Of a stretch of DNA of 64,000 bases, positions 63,101-64,000 are shown in pieces. This DNA comes from JBCBRD01 sp039819785. Lineage in GTDB: Bacteria; Pseudomonadota; Alphaproteobacteria; Rhizobiales; Hyphomicrobiaceae. Each line of letters begins with the position of its first letter. The stretch's first letter is position 1. The stretch lies in assembly GCA_039819785.1 (NCBI GenBank), contig JBCBRH010000001.1, forward strand, positions 1-64,000, read 5' to 3'. A program made the position numbers and the translations under genes. The notes under the pieces are model-generated. The model saw only the letters and a list, made by a program, of their open reading frames with translations. It ran no database searches and was not told the origin of the DNA.

Positions 63101-64000
63101 GTTCTGGGGTATCAGTCATCGTGAAGCCGTCTTGCTGGATCCGCAGCACCGCCTGTTCCTTGAGGCGGCCTGGCAGGCGCTTGAACATGCGGGTCATACG
63201 CCAGCTGGTCTTGACCACAACATTTCGGTTTATGCAGGCTGCTATCTGCCGACCTATCTCATTCATCACCTGGGCGCTGCGGACCATCTTGATCCAGCCG
63301 ACCCCGCCCGCTTTCATCTGACAGAGACGACGAACGAGAAAGACTATCTGGCACAGCGCGTTGCCCATTTGATGGATCTGCACGGAGCGGCCGTGACGGT
63401 TCAAAGTTCCTGCTCAACGGGACTGGTCGCGGTGTGTCAGGCTGCAGATGCACTGCGCGCGGGACACTGCAACGCGGCAATCGCCGGTGCGGTGAGCCTC
63501 ACCTTTCCACAAGGGGCGATGGCGGCAACCGAGGGTCACGTCATTAGCCCGACGGGCAAAGTCCGCCCGTTTGATGCATGCGCTGATGGCACGCTGCTGG
63601 GGGATGGTGTCGGGGCGGTTGTGTTGCGCAGGCGGCGCGATGCGGAAGCTGACGGCGACACGATCTATGCAATCCTGAAAGGGTATGCGGTCAACAACGA
63701 TGGTCGGCGGAAAGCCGGCTTTTCGGCTCCCAGCGTGGCGGGGCAGACCGAAGTCATCCGTAGCGCTCTCCAGGACGCCGACGCCGATCCGCTAACAATT
63801 GAGTATGTCGAGGCGCACGGTACCGGCACGCGCATCGGCGACCCGCTCGAAGTGATGGCGCTTCGTGACATCTATGGCGCGACGGGAACAGCAACTGACG
63901 GTGATGGGGCACCTGAGCCGACCCACCGGCCATGTGCGCTGGGGTCTGTGAAACCTAACATAGGCCACGCCAATATCGCGGCGGGCATGGCAGGATTGAT
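60147..64000 (+). CDS. Hybrid NRPS/PKS with N-terminal thioesterase (partial)
   Basis: The frame is open from ATG 60147 (or 60153) to the window end: 1284 residues and continuing. The first domain, about 1-255, is a type II-like thioesterase with CFPHGGGSARDY, the nucleophile Ser95 in FGHSVG, and a late GGHFYF His. An adenylation domain follows at about 277-815 with VLSSGTTGAPKAILVTHQ, NDYSISECHD, KTGDVGRLLPGG and GTGKRD. Its A4 region reads NVFFIWE, so the Asp that normally anchors an alpha-amino group is missing. A carrier domain has Ser865 in GGHSLK for the phosphopantetheine arm. A ketosynthase starts near 930 (DIAIVGMSCRFPG) with Cys1089 in SSCSTG, His1224 in EAHGTGT and His1274 in NIGHAN. 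It probably loads a carboxylic acid and extends it with a polyketide unit. An N-terminal thioesterase before the loading module is unusual. Confidence 0.93.
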   Translation, partial: MPMEKRGSEWLLGGAKKPDAQAIMLCFPHGGGSARDYQPLVDAAPPDLDVLAIQLPGRGPRIRETPISNVETLLAELMPVLHRAIDRPYILFGHSVGAALAMEVAQRLEATVSECPLLVCVSAFGRPAAVEERGLGAGAQARRDGAADFDWAHASDEAFLAELARFGQIDDQTIADPELRQIIVRPTRADFALNDTLPPLRQLTSDVLAVGGADDDQVPKHQLAYWADATSGSFELQLFPGGHFYFSDAASSLIDLIVTRARVNLAARPPSMAFGRPAYLREDDHLYARFQRAAQAYPDRTAIVHGGSSLAFSDLLARVQRQSAILSHYNTGPGQLTGICLPTGVDFVVAMLAVLRLGGAFFQIPTNHPPGAMKALIEAIAPNAIVTFHALSDRFEADLDLGIDVLTIEELFAGNRHADRPIPPATRRCDDLAFGVLSSGTTGAPKAILVTHQAALLAYDWRSRELPASADEREAANVFFIWEVLRPLLEGRSVHLIDDETIRDADQLSGWLKAHAITRVLFTPSLLRQLLTLPPDKLAADLTALRKVLLNGEVVGTDLSKRARLLLPGVELINDYSISECHDVATTDRQRSPDQSGLHLGPTMASGAAMDGIRIYILDGAGELQPYGVPGDIYVSGPTLSPGYLNAPDETQMRFLPDPFQPSGATMFKTGDVGRLLPGGSLQVFGRTDFMVKLRGYSIVPSAIEAALRTCTQVTDCAVVVVEDEAIGQPDHLVACVVAAQETAAEPSDVHALDVATLRLQLKNRLPIEAVPARFKAVPFIPIDPGTGKRDVQRLLAIVSEDEADGLKADDRPDAEVATATAVQTPNEHHSLADYDYEIADCWTTVLGARPTLPGENFFDAGGHSLKAGEFAALLRQRLSIHVPVADIYAFPTYGELSRHLSEQPTSVPFLSSPASRRVAASGLGDRDIAIVGMSCRFPGASGPDELWEACKHAREAFRVEPADGERLGQARGPCLSNVDVFDPAFWGISHREAVLLDPQHRLFLEAAWQALEHAGHTPAGLDHNISVYAGCYLPTYLIHHLGAADHLDPADPARFHLTETTNEKDYLAQRVAHLMDLHGAAVTVQSSCSTGLVAVCQAADALRAGHCNAAIAGAVSLTFPQGAMAATEGHVISPTGKVRPFDACADGTLLGDGVGAVVLRRRRDAEADGDTIYAILKGYAVNNDGRRKAGFSAPSVAGQTEVIRSALQDADADPLTIEYVEAHGTGTRIGDPLEVMALRDIYGATGTATDGDGAPEPTHRPCALGSVKPNIGHANIAAGMAGL

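Noticed and set aside
1..64000. CRISPR arrays, tRNA or rRNA genes, replication origin, phage attachment sites
   Set aside because: Looked for regular short repeats with spacers, cloverleaf-like TTCGA arms and conserved rRNA segments by eye and found none that hold up. A tRNA or covariance-model search would be decisive.

Overview
The window looks like a stretch of an alphaproteobacterial chromosome, probably from a marine or salt-exposed heterotroph. This is inferred from a phasin, two TRAP transporter operons, a CaiB/BaiF CoA-transferase, two short helical proteins of a kind I associate with Alphaproteobacteria, a glycine-to-betaine methyltransferase pair and generally GC-rich codon use. No ribosomal RNA, tRNA, CRISPR array or intact insertion sequence was seen.

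Layout. 1-5366: a transposase remnant, a stand-alone EF-G paralogue, a decayed RnfD-like membrane gene and an RTX repeat protein. 5943-15397: seven genes on the + strand, each overlapping the next by 1 to 17 bases. They encode a class I HMG-CoA reductase, a UbiA-family prenyltransferase-like protein, a PEP-synthase-like three-domain enzyme, a DUF3419/BtaA-like aminocarboxypropyl transferase, a dolichol/phytol-kinase-like membrane protein, a GNAT-like protein and an AMP-forming ligase. I know no described pathway with this combination. It reads like a dedicated route to an isoprenoid or unusual-lipid product and is my main candidate for a new system.

15609-35368: mixed cargo. It holds a phasin and short helical proteins, an M50/CBS protease, an RND/MMPL exporter with a small secreted protein and an EEP-family hydrolase, a 41-residue membrane peptide, several small uncharacterised genes, a chimeric adaptor/dihaem cytochrome c, a VTT-type membrane protein, a peptidoglycan-binding protein, a PfkB kinase, a small redox group (intradiol-dioxygenase-like Tat protein, ferric-reductase-like membrane protein, cytochrome c), two glycosyltransferases and a frameshifted lipocalin-like gene.

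35647-41480: pyruvate dehydrogenase complex aceE-aceF-lpd, with a lipoyl domain on E3. 41580-49209: a D-2-hydroxyacid dehydrogenase-type flavo-iron-sulfur protein divergent from a TRAP operon and a CoA-transferase. 49351-56423: small genes, then a malonate-type module (malonyl-CoA synthetase, TRAP transporter, divergent GntR/FCD regulator with a candidate operator).

56509-64000: a POT peptide transporter, the SDMT/GSMT pair, and a divergent giant gene that runs off the window with domain order thioesterase, adenylation, carrier, ketosynthase. Its adenylation domain appears to have lost the aspartate that binds an alpha-amino group, so its substrate is probably not an ordinary amino acid.

A 105-bp repeat made of two hairpins and capped by TAG at both ends occurs three times, plus one decayed copy. 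Its tips supply the stop codons of at least four flanking genes.
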